Numbered from the stretch's first letter, positions 14,491-23,174 are shown. The stretch: DNA of 64,000 nucleotides from Flavobacterium fontis (GCF_900129405.1 NZ_FQVQ01000008.1:58039-122038), one strand, 5' to 3'. The notes: generated from the sequence alone by a model not told the origin. Made by a program: numbers and translations.

Positions 14491-16897
14491 TGAAATTAGT
14501 TTAAAGGGGATTCGAGGTGCAAAAGACACATTGAAACTTCCTCTAAATGGAAAGTCTGCCCTATTATATGGAGATAACGGAACTGGAAAAAGTAGTATTT
14601 CAGATTCGTTGGAATGGTTTTTTACAGATAAAGTTGATCATTTAAACAGTCTTGAGATTGACTTAAAAGAAGCTTTGAGAAATGCGAAGATTGATGCTTC
14701 GGAAACATCCGAAGTAAAATTATCTTTCACAAAAAACAAAGTTGATGCTACAAAAAGCATTTATTATAAAAAAACCAAACTAGTTTCTGAATTTAATAAT
14801 ACATCCGAAGATTTTAATAAATTCTATACAAACACGAAAAATGAGAACCTTATTTTGAGGTTCAAAAAACTAACCAATTTTGTTGACAACACAAAGACTG
14901 AAAAACTAAAATATCTTTCTGAAATTATAGGATTTTCGGAAGTGTCTAAAAAGAAAGAAGTTTTACAAAAGTGTTACAACGCAGTAAAATCAGAAATAAC
15001 AAAGCAAAACTTTGAGGGTCAAAAAAGTAATTTGCAGAGAGTTTTGATTGAAAAAATTGGTGCGTCAATAAGTCAGGAACAAAACTTTATTGATAAACTT
15101 AATGAAAAAATAAAGCCCCTAAATGTTGGTTTTGAAATAAAAACTTTAGAGGATATTGACAAAGTATTAACTCATCTTACTAGTCCTGAAAACAATAAAC
15201 TCAATTTAGAATTAGCTTTTTTAGAGAGCATTCAAAATAGTTTGACCCTCTTAAAGTCTGAAATTGGATTTATTAATTCCGAATATGGCAAGTATTATTT
15301 AGAGTTTGAAAAAATTGCATTAGATGTGCAGAGCATCATGCAAACATTTTTTAAAGAGTTACTCAATTCTGGTAAAAATGTCATTGCTAAATATCACAAA
15401 GAAGATAGTTGTCCATTATGTTTGCAACCTAAAAATATTGAAGAGTTACAATCTGAATTAAGTAAAAGGTTAGAAGAAATTGAGGAATCTTCAAAGAAGT
15501 TAAATGATTTTAATAAATCTAAAACTTTAGTTTCTGAAATTGCATTGGAAAGAGCCAAAAGAATAGATGTTCTATTACTAAATCCCGATATAAACAATAA
15601 AGAAAATGAAGTATTAAAAATTGAAGTTCAGAAAATCAAAGACAAAATAGGTGCTTTCCAAATTGCCAGTACAATTAAAGTAACTTCTGGAGAAAAAATA
15701 TCTGAACCTGAAAAAATTAACCTAGTCGAAAGCGATTTTGATTTTCAAGCAAAAATTTCGGAAAGGATAATCAAATTAAAAGAAGCATTAAAAAACAATT
15801 CAACTATTCTCTATAATGAAATTTCATCTTCAAAAGAAGCATTTTTGAATATTCGTTTAATTGAAAAGCAAAAAAGCATCCTTGAAAATCAGCAAAATTC
15901 ATTGAAAATTATTTATGATGAATTTATAAAAAAGCAAAAGGAAGGACTTGAAAATTTTATAACTACATTTTCGGGAAAAATAAATGAATTTTATCAATTT
16001 ATGAATCCCAACGAACCTTTTCAAGAGATAAAAATTGTTACAATTGGCGAAGACGATGAATTAAATGGTTTGACCATTGAATACAAGTATGAAGGGAACT
16101 GGGTATCTCCACCTCAAAAATATTTTAGCGAATCACACCTCAATTGTTTTGGTTTGTCATTCTTTTTAGCTTCAGTAATTGCATTTAACAAAGAAAGCAA
16201 GTTTGTAGTTCTCGATGATGTTATTTCAAGTTTTGATTCAACTCACAGAAAAAAGTTTGCTGATTTGATTATCGAAAAATTTAATGATTACCAATTTATT
16301 GTATTAACGCATGAAAGAGAATGGTTTGAAAATATGATTAAACCATTGGCAAAAAAGAAAGGTTGGTATATCAATGAAATAAAATGGTCTGAGGATAAAG
16401 GAACTCATTTTGACGAAACACCAAGTGAATTAAAAGATTTCATTGAGCATAATTTATCTCAAGGAATATCTAATGGAATGGGTAATCCTATTAGAAGGTA
16501 TATGGAGCAAAAACTAAAAGATATTGCATCAAATACAGATACTAAAATGGTTTTTAGATTCAATGAAATTAATGAGCATAGAATGTGTTATGAATTAATT
16601 ACTAGCTTGAAATCTACAATAAAAATTACTAATAAGGATTTATTAGTTACTTATCCAGTAATCGATAGAATAGAAAATTCTGCTCAAATCGGTAATACAT
16701 TATCACATGATAATCCACTTGATTCAAAAATTGGAGATTTAAAAGCTATATGGTCAGATATTTTAGAGTTTGAAAAAATATTCTATTGTCAAGAAACAGA
16801 ATGCAAAAAGCCTAAAGTTTCATTAAAAAATTATGACCCCGTTTTAAAAACAATTAGATGTGGTTGTGGAAAAACAAGTTACAATTGGAAAGTATAA
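14474..16897 (+). CDS. Rad50/SMC-like ATPase with CPLC hook, probable defence protein
   Basis: This is an 807-residue ABC-type ATPase. Walker A GDNGTGKS is at 33-40, followed by long helical, probably coiled-coil arms. A CPLC motif at 313-316 resembles a zinc hook. The ABC signature-like FSESHLNCFGLSFFLAS is near 555, Walker B VVLDDVISSFD near 578 and the H-loop LTHEREW near 613. The C-terminal 190 residues end in a CX4C-X18-CXC pattern (C772, C777, C796, C798), probably a zinc ribbon. Related Rad50-like ATPases (RloC, Septu-type and others) drive nucleases in phage defence. Here the partner could be the GIY-YIG protein. It is not RecF or RecN, judged by layout. Confidence 0.78.
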   Translation: MATKINEISLKGIRGAKDTLKLPLNGKSALLYGDNGTGKSSISDSLEWFFTDKVDHLNSLEIDLKEALRNAKIDASETSEVKLSFTKNKVDATKSIYYKKTKLVSEFNNTSEDFNKFYTNTKNENLILRFKKLTNFVDNTKTEKLKYLSEIIGFSEVSKKKEVLQKCYNAVKSEITKQNFEGQKSNLQRVLIEKIGASISQEQNFIDKLNEKIKPLNVGFEIKTLEDIDKVLTHLTSPENNKLNLELAFLESIQNSLTLLKSEIGFINSEYGKYYLEFEKIALDVQSIMQTFFKELLNSGKNVIAKYHKEDSCPLCLQPKNIEELQSELSKRLEEIEESSKKLNDFNKSKTLVSEIALERAKRIDVLLLNPDINNKENEVLKIEVQKIKDKIGAFQIASTIKVTSGEKISEPEKINLVESDFDFQAKISERIIKLKEALKNNSTILYNEISSSKEAFLNIRLIEKQKSILENQQNSLKIIYDEFIKKQKEGLENFITTFSGKINEFYQFMNPNEPFQEIKIVTIGEDDELNGLTIEYKYEGNWVSPPQKYFSESHLNCFGLSFFLASVIAFNKESKFVVLDDVISSFDSTHRKKFADLIIEKFNDYQFIVLTHEREWFENMIKPLAKKKGWYINEIKWSEDKGTHFDETPSELKDFIEHNLSQGISNGMGNPIRRYMEQKLKDIASNTDTKMVFRFNEINEHRMCYELITSLKSTIKITNKDLLVTYPVIDRIENSAQIGNTLSHDNPLDSKIGDLKAIWSDILEFEKIFYCQETECKKPKVSLKNYDPVLKTIRCGCGKTSYNWKV

Positions 16898-16932
16898 ATT
16901 TTCTAATGGGAAACCCTATTTTATAGTTGAAA

Positions 16933-17787
16933 ATGTCTGAACTGAACTCAAAATATAATGAATTGATTAATGAGATATTTAGAAATTTTATATTCTACCT
17001 ACCCCTATCAATTCTTGATATGGAAGCGTTTAAAACACTTCCAGAGGAGAGCCAATCAGTTTTTAATAGGATAACATACATTGATGATGATATGAATTTC
17101 ATTTATGAAAACAGTCTTGATTTACCAACATTACTAATAAAGTCCGGCAAGTTAAGAACCAATTGTTTTAAGCTACTTGAGTATAAAGAGGAACTAAGTG
17201 AAAGTAGCTTCAATTTCTTATCTGAAAACTACCTAAAACAATTAGAAACTTATACTTTCCTTTCAAATCAATTATCGTTTTACTTTGATAAAAACTCCCC
17301 AGTTAAAGATTCTAGCACCAAAGCGTTGTTTAATTGTCAAAATCTAAACTTTAATAATCATCTAGCTGAATTTGAAAAAATAACTGGTCTCAAAGCTCAA
17401 ACTTTCAATCAACAAATTTTCATTCAAGAAGTAAAGGAAACACCTGTATTTAAAAAGTTTTCAGTTAGTATCCCTCAAAAGGAAAAACATTTTAGGGATT
17501 TTATTTCTCACGAAAAAAACACAGAAATTGAAATAGCCATTTTAAAGAAGTACCCAACTTTTAAGGGTAAAAAATTGAGGTATATCATAGAATTTCTAAT
17601 TGAAAAGAAATTGCTAACTATTACTTACGGTACGCAAACTGAATTATATGATGCTTTAAAAAGAACATTTAATTGCAATATCGGTACTTACCCCTCTATT
17701 TTTGGCTATAAAATAAATGAAAATAAAGATTCTGATTATTCGAGAATAACGAATGAATTAGAAACAATACTCAATAAATACTTTTAA
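16933..17787 (+). CDS. RteC-like mobile-element protein (tentative)
   Basis: This 284-residue protein starts at ATG 16933; a TTG two codons earlier is the only upstream alternative. The C-terminal part LRYIIEFLIEKKLLTITYG, then LYDALKRTFNCNIGTYPSIFG, resembles the end of RteC-like proteins, which control excision of Bacteroides conjugative elements. The N-terminal half is helical and unrecognised. It stands 35 bp after the ATPase gene and before the replication-like module, so it could belong to either. The family call is from memory of the pattern only. Confidence 0.45.
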   Translation: MSELNSKYNELINEIFRNFIFYLPLSILDMEAFKTLPEESQSVFNRITYIDDDMNFIYENSLDLPTLLIKSGKLRTNCFKLLEYKEELSESSFNFLSENYLKQLETYTFLSNQLSFYFDKNSPVKDSSTKALFNCQNLNFNNHLAEFEKITGLKAQTFNQQIFIQEVKETPVFKKFSVSIPQKEKHFRDFISHEKNTEIEIAILKKYPTFKGKKLRYIIEFLIEKKLLTITYGTQTELYDALKRTFNCNIGTYPSIFGYKINENKDSDYSRITNELETILNKYF

Positions 17788-17790
17788 GTT

Positions 17791-17830
17791 CTGTAAACTT
17801 CTTTAAACTTTTGTAAAGTGTTGTAATTCC
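17791..17830 (+). repeat. Four 10-bp iteron-like repeats upstream of the RepA-like gene
   Basis: Four consecutive decamers, ctgtaaactt, ctttaaactt, ttgtaaagtg and ttgtaattcc, fill the start of the 114-bp gap. One-turn spacing suggests a protein-binding array. Confidence 0.55.
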
Positions 17831-17875
17831 ATTACTTTCAAGCGTTAAGATTAAATTCCTACTCACATACCACAA

Positions 17876-17883
17876 TAGATTTG
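17876..17883 (+). promoter_or_regulatory. TAGATTTG -7 box of the RepA-like gene
   Basis: Fits TAnnTTTG and places the transcript start near 17890, just before the ATG at 17902. It therefore excludes the TTG start at 17881. Confidence 0.55.
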
Positions 17884-17901
17884 CAAAAAAATCTATGTGT
17901 T

Positions 17902-18918
17902 ATGAATGATAATCTCGATAATTTTAAAGAAGAAATAAAGAAAGAATTAGCTTCTGATTCCAACTCTATTTTTGAAATAAAATCTGCAAATCAATTTATT
18001 GAAATTGCTAAAAACAGACCAATCCCCAAAATGTTATTTGGCGAATTTTGGTTTGAGGGAGAAATATGTATTTTATTTGCCGACACTAATTTAGGCAAGT
18101 CCATTTTGGCGGTTCAGATTGCTAACAGTATCAGTACTGGAATTTCCACTTGTGGTTTAAAATTAGAATGCCCACCTACTCCAATTATCTACTTTGATTT
18201 TGAACTTTCAGACAAACAGTTTGAAAACAGATATTCTGAAAACTTCACAAATCATTTTTCATTTAGTCCAAACTTTTTGAGAGCCGAAATTAATCCCGAT
18301 TATTTTGAAGATAAACGATTTAAAACCTTTGAAGAGTTTCTATTCTATTCACTTGAAAAATCTATCATTGATTTTGGTGTCAAGGTTTTAATTGTTGACA
18401 ATATCACGTATTTGAAGAGTGATAATGAAAAAGCAAAAGATGCTTTGCCTTTGATGAAATTTTTAAAGGACTTAAAAAACAAATATGGACTATCGATTTT
18501 AGTTCTAGCGCACACGCCAAAAATTGACACTTGCAAACCTATAACCAAAAACCATTTATCAGGAAGCAAAATGTTAATGAACTTTTGCGATAGCAGTTTT
18601 GCAATTGGAGAAAGTCATCAAGAAATTGGATTAAGATATATTAAGCAAATCAAGCAACGTAACTGTGAACAGATTTACGATTCTGAAAATATTATCGTTT
18701 GCAGAATTGAAAAAGTTAATAGCTTTTTACAATTCAGTTTCAACGGTTATGATTCAGAAAATGAGCATTTAAAAAAATTAAATGTTGGGGATGCAAATGA
18801 GCGTAATTCAAAAATACTGGAACTGTTTGAAAATGGTATTTCAAAATCTGAAATTGGAAGACAATTAGGCATTTCAGAAGGTACAGTAAGAATCATTTTA
18901 AAGAAAAATAATCTTTAA
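17902..18918 (+). CDS. RepA-like AAA_25 ATPase with C-terminal HTH
   Basis: This 338-residue RecA-fold ATPase resembles plasmid RepA/phage DnaB-like helicases (AAA_25). The P-loop is a variant, FADTNLGKSILA, with Walker B VLIVDNITYL and a following VLAHTPK. The C-terminus ISKSEIGRQLGISEGTVRIIL is a helix-turn-helix. Such genes occur beside primase-like genes in Bacteroidota integrative elements. It probably helps initiate element replication. It is followed after 1 nt by a small gene, and preceded by a decamer array (17791-17830) that may be its own binding site. Confidence 0.8.
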   Translation: MNDNLDNFKEEIKKELASDSNSIFEIKSANQFIEIAKNRPIPKMLFGEFWFEGEICILFADTNLGKSILAVQIANSISTGISTCGLKLECPPTPIIYFDFELSDKQFENRYSENFTNHFSFSPNFLRAEINPDYFEDKRFKTFEEFLFYSLEKSIIDFGVKVLIVDNITYLKSDNEKAKDALPLMKFLKDLKNKYGLSILVLAHTPKIDTCKPITKNHLSGSKMLMNFCDSSFAIGESHQEIGLRYIKQIKQRNCEQIYDSENIIVCRIEKVNSFLQFSFNGYDSENEHLKKLNVGDANERNSKILELFENGISKSEIGRQLGISEGTVRIILKKNNL

Positions 18919-18919
18919 A

Positions 18920-19114
18920 ATGACTGCCAATACAGTATATGAAGTTTTTCTAGCACTTTCCCCAGAGGAGAGGGAGAAATTTATTGTATTGGTCAAAGGA
19001 CAAGAAGAAAAACCCAAATACGACTTTAGGAAGAAAAGAAGAAAAAAAGTCAAATTTACTAAAGAGGATGCTATTGAATATTTACTAGCAACCGTTTTCA
19101 AACCCAAAAACTAA
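18920..19114 (+). CDS. 64-residue basic protein of the replication-like module
   Basis: The protein starts MTANTVYEVFLALSPEER and has a strongly basic middle (RKKRRKKVKF), then a short helix ending FKPKN. Small proteins of this kind are common next to RepA/primase genes in Bacteroidota elements. A DNA-binding role is plausible but unproven. The ATG lies 1 nt after the upstream stop, so it is cotranscribed with the ATPase. Confidence 0.65.
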   Translation: MTANTVYEVFLALSPEEREKFIVLVKGQEEKPKYDFRKKRRKKVKFTKEDAIEYLLATVFKPKN

Positions 19115-19116
19115 CC

Positions 19117-19176
19117 TCGTAATTCTCGTAATGGTCGTAAATACTTCGACTACTACGAGGATTACGAATATTACGA
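19117..19176. repeat. Inverted array: three TCGTAATnn facing three nnATTACGA
   Basis: Left units start at 19117, 19126 and 19135 (the last TCGTAAA). Right units start at 19152 (ACTACGA), 19161 and 19170. All are spaced by exactly 9 bp around a 10-bp centre. The array fills nearly the whole 68-bp gap before the primase-like gene. It could be an origin, an operator, or an RNA hairpin with 2x2 internal loops. Confidence 0.9.
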
Positions 19177-19182
19177 ATAGAT

Positions 19183-20223
19183 ATGAATGAGTATAAATAT
19201 TCATTAGATAAGTCGAGTAAAAAGTTTGTTTGCCCTAAATGTGGTAAGAGAAGATTTGTTAGGTATCTAAATCAAATTTCAAACGAGTATCTCGAAGAAA
19301 CTTTCGGAAGATGCGACAGAGAAACAAGTTGTGGCTATCATAATAATCCAAAACAAAATGAGTGTATTGCAATAGTAAATATTGAGAGAATAAATTTAAT
19401 TCCTGATTTTATTGACCCTCTACTAGTAAAGCAATCTTTAAAAAAATATGGCAATAACAATTTTGCAAAATTCCTTCACAAGAATTTTGCAAAAGATGAA
19501 GTTGAAAATTGCATCGCAAAATATAACATAGGAACTTCAAAACATTGGGAGGGTGCAACCGTATTTTGGCAAATCAATCAAACTCAAAAAGTTCACACCG
19601 GAAAAATAATTTTATTTGATGAAGATACAGGTAAAAGAGTTAAAAATCCTTTCCCACATATTAATTGGGTTCATAAGAAAATCAAAAAGGATAAATTCAA
19701 CCTCAAACAATGTCTATTTGGGTTGCATCTCAATAAAACTAGGGTTGCAACAACGTTGCAATATCATTGCAATACAATTGCAATTGTGGAATCTGAAAAA
19801 ACTGCAATCATAATGAGCCTATTTATTCCCGAATATTTATGGATGGCAACAGGAAGCAAACAAAATTTAAAATTGCAATTGTTAGAACCAATCAAAAACG
19901 AAAATATTGTGGTTTATCCAGATAAAGGAGAATTTAACGACTGGAATATAAAAGTAACCGAATTGCAAAGACAAGGTTTTAAAATCAAATGTAGTTCCGT
20001 AGTTGAAAATTCAGATTTTGAAACAGGAACAGATTTAGCGGATATTTATTTTGCAATGAAAAAGAATACACCCAAAAATAACATTGCAATCGTATCATCA
20101 GATACTGAAAAGAAAATCCAAAGACTGTCAAAAATAAATCCCTCTATAATTTCACTCATTGAAACTTTTGACCTAATTGATGAAAAAGGAAATGGGATAT
20201 TTTGCAGGATTATGGAGTATTAA
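19183..20223 (+). CDS. Zinc-finger/Toprim primase-like protein (DUF6371-type)
   Basis: This 346-residue protein has an N-terminal zinc ribbon (CPKCGKRRF, then CDRETSCGY). A Toprim-like core follows, with IAIVESEKTAII near residue 200 and VVYPDKGEFNDW near 245, ending in TDLADIYF. The layout matches DUF6371/CHC2-like proteins of Bacteroidota mobile elements, thought to act as primases. It probably works with the RepA-like ATPase upstream. The coding region is unusually rich in RTTGCAAY palindromes (19366, 19744-19784, 19872, 20093). A diverged fragment of a second copy is found near attR (29999-30139). Confidence 0.75.
   Translation: MNEYKYSLDKSSKKFVCPKCGKRRFVRYLNQISNEYLEETFGRCDRETSCGYHNNPKQNECIAIVNIERINLIPDFIDPLLVKQSLKKYGNNNFAKFLHKNFAKDEVENCIAKYNIGTSKHWEGATVFWQINQTQKVHTGKIILFDEDTGKRVKNPFPHINWVHKKIKKDKFNLKQCLFGLHLNKTRVATTLQYHCNTIAIVESEKTAIIMSLFIPEYLWMATGSKQNLKLQLLEPIKNENIVVYPDKGEFNDWNIKVTELQRQGFKIKCSSVVENSDFETGTDLADIYFAMKKNTPKNNIAIVSSDTEKKIQRLSKINPSIISLIETFDLIDEKGNGIFCRIMEY
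19744..19784 (+). repeat. Four RTTGCAAY palindromes at exact 11-bp spacing
   Basis: GTTGCAAC (19744), GTTGCAAT (19755), ATTGCAAT (19766) and ATTGCAAT (19777) are separated by 3 bp each. The motif is the same palindrome as the 21-bp array in the integrase gene. Further single copies lie at 19366, 19872, 20093 and 20365. Confidence 0.9.
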
Positions 20224-20390
20224 TAAACATTCGTTGATATTCCTGAGGATTCTAACGCCTATTCAGGTTGCTTTGAGAGGCGTAGCAAGGCTTCTGCGGT
20301 TGAGATTTAGCGTTGATGAGACACTTGTCCATTTTGCAAATAGCGTTGATTAACCAAAAATAATATTGCAATCCGCCCAATAAGTATTAA
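20224..20390. other. Gap between replication-like module and cargo
   Basis: The gap has no ORF of note. It contains an inverted pair aacgcct/aggcgt (near 20254 and 20277), a direct repeat tagcgttgat (20308-20317, 20341-20350) and one ATTGCAAT (20365). It lies exactly where two genes converge and where the composite junction of the island would be expected. Confidence 0.5.
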
Positions 20391-21917
20391 CTATCTAAAA
20401 ATGTTCATTTCCTCATTGTAAATTGGACTTTGTATATTTAAGAAATTTAAAACACTGTGAAAAACATAATTCTGCGACACTGTTTTATTAGGTTTCAGTT
20501 GCTTAGAACCGTCAGATACCCAAACAATAAAAGGAATATCATATTGTTCCTTAGGTGCAATACTTATGGGTAAACCATGCATGTATAGATTATTTTCACC
20601 TAAAGATTCCCCATGGTCTGAAACAAAAATCATAGCGCTATTATAATCAGGTAGTTGCTTTAAATTTTTAATTAATTCGGATAAAATATAATCGGTGTAG
20701 ACAATAGTATTGTCATAAGCATTGATTAATTCCGTTTGCGAACAATTTCCTAATTCAACACTATTGCAAACGGGTTTAAAAGACTCAAATTGAGGTGGAT
20801 ATTTCTTGCTGTATGTAGGTCCATGACTTGTACTTGTATGCAATACTATCAATATTTTATTTTTTGTACTTGCAAGTATTTGTTCTTTTAGTCCTGTCAG
20901 AAGAATTTCATCATAGTTACAACCTTCTCCTTTACAGTTTGGTTTTAAAGCATCCCTGTTTTGATAATTTTTTATATGGACTGGCGGTTCTCCCCAATTG
21001 GTGGTTCGCCAAATAACGGCTACATTATTTCTGTATAAGTAATTCGGTAAAATCTCATATAATTTATTAGAATCAGTGTGTTCTAAAATACATTTTACCC
21101 CTGCGGTGGTATAAGTAGCACAGGATGTAGCGTTGAAATGAAATAAGTTAGATGTTTTGGAAAGCAGTGGATTTGTGTTTTTATTATATCCATATAAAGA
21201 AAAATTTTCGCTCCTTGCTGACTCTCCGATTACTAATACTACAACCGATTTCTTGTTATCTTTTATCGTAGCATTTGGTAATAAAATTTCTTTTTCATTT
21301 GCTTTATGTTTATGAATATAAAAAAGAGAAATGTTTACCGTATAAGACCAAGGCATTGCAAGCCCACCTAATTTTTTTGAATTTTTATCAATCCATAACC
21401 AATTGCTTCCATTAGCAAAAACTAAGGTTAGAATAAATAAAAGGGCAAGCGAAGAAGTGATTAAAAATCTCCTTAGAGTTACATTTATAATTTTGACCTT
21501 AATGATATAAACGCCAGGAATGACACCCAAAAGAATTATGTATAAGATTAATTTAATAGAAAAAAAGCTACTGGACTCATGATAGTTGGTATTGAGTATA
21601 TTTCCTATCATACTTTCGTCTATTATTACCCCGTAGGTATTAATAAAGTAAACTGCAATTGCGTTGATAATAAAGAATAAGACTAATAGAAATTTCCCAA
21701 CAACACGCGATAGAAAAAAAATCAAGTAAAAGACAAATGCATTTAAAAGCAGCATTAGAATCATTAAACTGACAATAATAATAATGCCGTTCCAACTTTT
21801 ATAATCGAGATTAGTAAAAACAAAAGCGTAAAAAGGATAGTGAAACAATAAAACATTAAGCAAACTCAATAGTAAAGCGAAGTGTGTTATTGTCCGTTGA
21901 TTTTTTAACTTAATCAT
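20391..21917 (-). CDS. Phosphoethanolamine transferase, EptA/MCR family
   Basis: This 508-residue inner-membrane enzyme should transfer phosphoethanolamine to lipid A. Five N-terminal membrane segments (to about residue 170) precede a periplasmic sulfatase-fold domain. Metal ligand E232 (GESAR), nucleophile T270 in SCATYTTAGVKC, D434-H435 (SDHGESLGEN) and H447 match EptA/MCR. Cysteine pairs C266/C276, C328/C333 and C384/C392 also match. INAYDNTIVYTDY is close to the family. In known members the product lowers negative charge and gives polymyxin resistance; activity here is inferred. It is the last gene of the minus-strand cargo, 16 bp after the PAP2 gene. Confidence 0.9.
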   Translation of the reverse strand: MIKLKNQRTITHFALLLSLLNVLLFHYPFYAFVFTNLDYKSWNGIIIIVSLMILMLLLNAFVFYLIFFLSRVVGKFLLVLFFIINAIAVYFINTYGVIIDESMIGNILNTNYHESSSFFSIKLILYIILLGVIPGVYIIKVKIINVTLRRFLITSSLALLFILTLVFANGSNWLWIDKNSKKLGGLAMPWSYTVNISLFYIHKHKANEKEILLPNATIKDNKKSVVVLVIGESARSENFSLYGYNKNTNPLLSKTSNLFHFNATSCATYTTAGVKCILEHTDSNKLYEILPNYLYRNNVAVIWRTTNWGEPPVHIKNYQNRDALKPNCKGEGCNYDEILLTGLKEQILASTKNKILIVLHTSTSHGPTYSKKYPPQFESFKPVCNSVELGNCSQTELINAYDNTIVYTDYILSELIKNLKQLPDYNSAMIFVSDHGESLGENNLYMHGLPISIAPKEQYDIPFIVWVSDGSKQLKPNKTVSQNYVFHSVLNFLNIQSPIYNEEMNIFR

Positions 21918-21933
21918 TTTAGGCAGTTTATTT

Positions 21934-22710
21934 TTAAAATGTTTTCATAAAGCCAATTCCCAATTGCTTACCATTATAAAAAGGCGCAATAGCTGACACA
22001 CTATTTTTTTCTTTGGTTTTGAATATTTTTTCTTGTACCCATGGATTTATCCAATAGGCAACTTTTGTGCTTAAAATTCCAATTCCAGCTCCAGCTACTA
22101 CATCAGTTAACCAATGTTTGTCGTTGTAAATTCTGAATGCTCCTGTACCAGTAGCTACAATGTATCCCGAAATACCATACCAAATGGAAACATCTTTGTA
22201 TTCTTGCCAAAGGAATTCAGCTCCTGCAAATGCTGTAGCTGTATGTCCGGATGGGAAAGAGTTGAAAGCGGAACCGTCAGGGCGTTCTACTTTTGTAATG
22301 GATTTCAAACTTAGTACAGAAGCTGACATTAGTAAATATGAAGTTCCCAAAATGATAGTTCTGTCTTTAAGGTTATGTTTACCTTTTATTCCAAAAGCAT
22401 TAAGACCATAAACTGATAAAGCTGGTGCATATTGCGAGAAATCGTCAATGGTTATTTTTTCATCAATGTTTTCATTAACTTCTTCTTTTATTTCAGTATT
22501 GAAAAGTTTTAATTGATCACTTTCAATACCAATTACTCCATATCCTATCAAAACGGATGGAATGATAAGTTGTTTGAATTTGAATTTATGCGTGCTGTCT
22601 ATTTTCGGAATAGTATCTGTATCAATTTTCTTCTCTTGCGCACTTTCAATCTGGTTCTGTGCATGTAATGTAGCTATGCTTAATAATGAAAATAAAATGG
22701 TTTTAAACAT
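21934..22710 (-). CDS. PAP2-family phosphatase
   Basis: This 258-residue protein has an N-terminal signal sequence (MFKTILFSLLSIATLHAQ). The three PAP2 motifs are complete: K136-x6-R143-P144, PSGH at 153-156, and R193-x5-H199-x3-D203. PAP2 enzymes remove phosphate from lipids such as undecaprenyl pyrophosphate or lipid A. Being next to an EptA-type gene, it may supply the 1- or 4'-position modification or recycle lipid carrier, as inferred for pap2 genes beside mcr genes. It contains few long hydrophobic segments compared with integral PAP2 proteins, as in the shorter periplasmic-facing group. Confidence 0.85.
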   Translation of the reverse strand: MFKTILFSLLSIATLHAQNQIESAQEKKIDTDTIPKIDSTHKFKFKQLIIPSVLIGYGVIGIESDQLKLFNTEIKEEVNENIDEKITIDDFSQYAPALSVYGLNAFGIKGKHNLKDRTIILGTSYLLMSASVLSLKSITKVERPDGSAFNSFPSGHTATAFAGAEFLWQEYKDVSIWYGISGYIVATGTGAFRIYNDKHWLTDVVAGAGIGILSTKVAYWINPWVQEKIFKTKEKNSVSAIAPFYNGKQLGIGFMKTF

Positions 22711-22748
22711 GGTAAATAATTTAAAGGGTTACACGTAGTTTTATACCA

Positions 22749-23174
22749 TTATGATTTCATTGTTAAGATTAGTATTCCGCCAATAATCATCAAGCCACCT
22801 ACAGCGATACGCCAAGTAAATTGCTCATTTAGAAATATAAAAGAAAGTACTAGTGTGATAATTATACTTCCTTTATCGATTAATGCCACTTCAGAGACTG
22901 TTCCTATTTTTATTGCTCTATAATAAAAGACCCAAGAAATGGTAGTTGTTAGCGCAGAAACACCCAACAACAAAATATCTTTCTGGGTAAGATTAGAGAA
23001 ATCTTTATAATTGTTAAAAACAATGATGTTAAACCAAATAAATACAAATACGAATGAGGTTCTAATTGCTAAACCTGTGTCGGAAGCAACATTTTTTAAT
23101 CCTGCTTTGGCAACTACTGAAGTTAATCCAGCGAATACCATTGCAATTATGGCAAAAATCTGGTACTGTTTCAT
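22749..23174 (-). CDS. EamA-like small membrane transporter
   Basis: This is a 141-residue, highly hydrophobic protein with about five membrane segments. It contains LGVSALTTTISWVFYYRAIKIG and a C-terminal VGGLMIIGGILIL, the signature of a single EamA domain. It is half the size of ordinary drug/metabolite transporters, so it probably works as a dimer like SMR proteins. The substrate is unknown. It is codirectional with the PAP2 gene, 38 bp upstream of it. Confidence 0.78.
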   Translation of the reverse strand: MKQYQIFAIIAMVFAGLTSVVAKAGLKNVASDTGLAIRTSFVFVFIWFNIIVFNNYKDFSNLTQKDILLLGVSALTTTISWVFYYRAIKIGTVSEVALIDKGSIIITLVLSFIFLNEQFTWRIAVGGLMIIGGILILTMKS

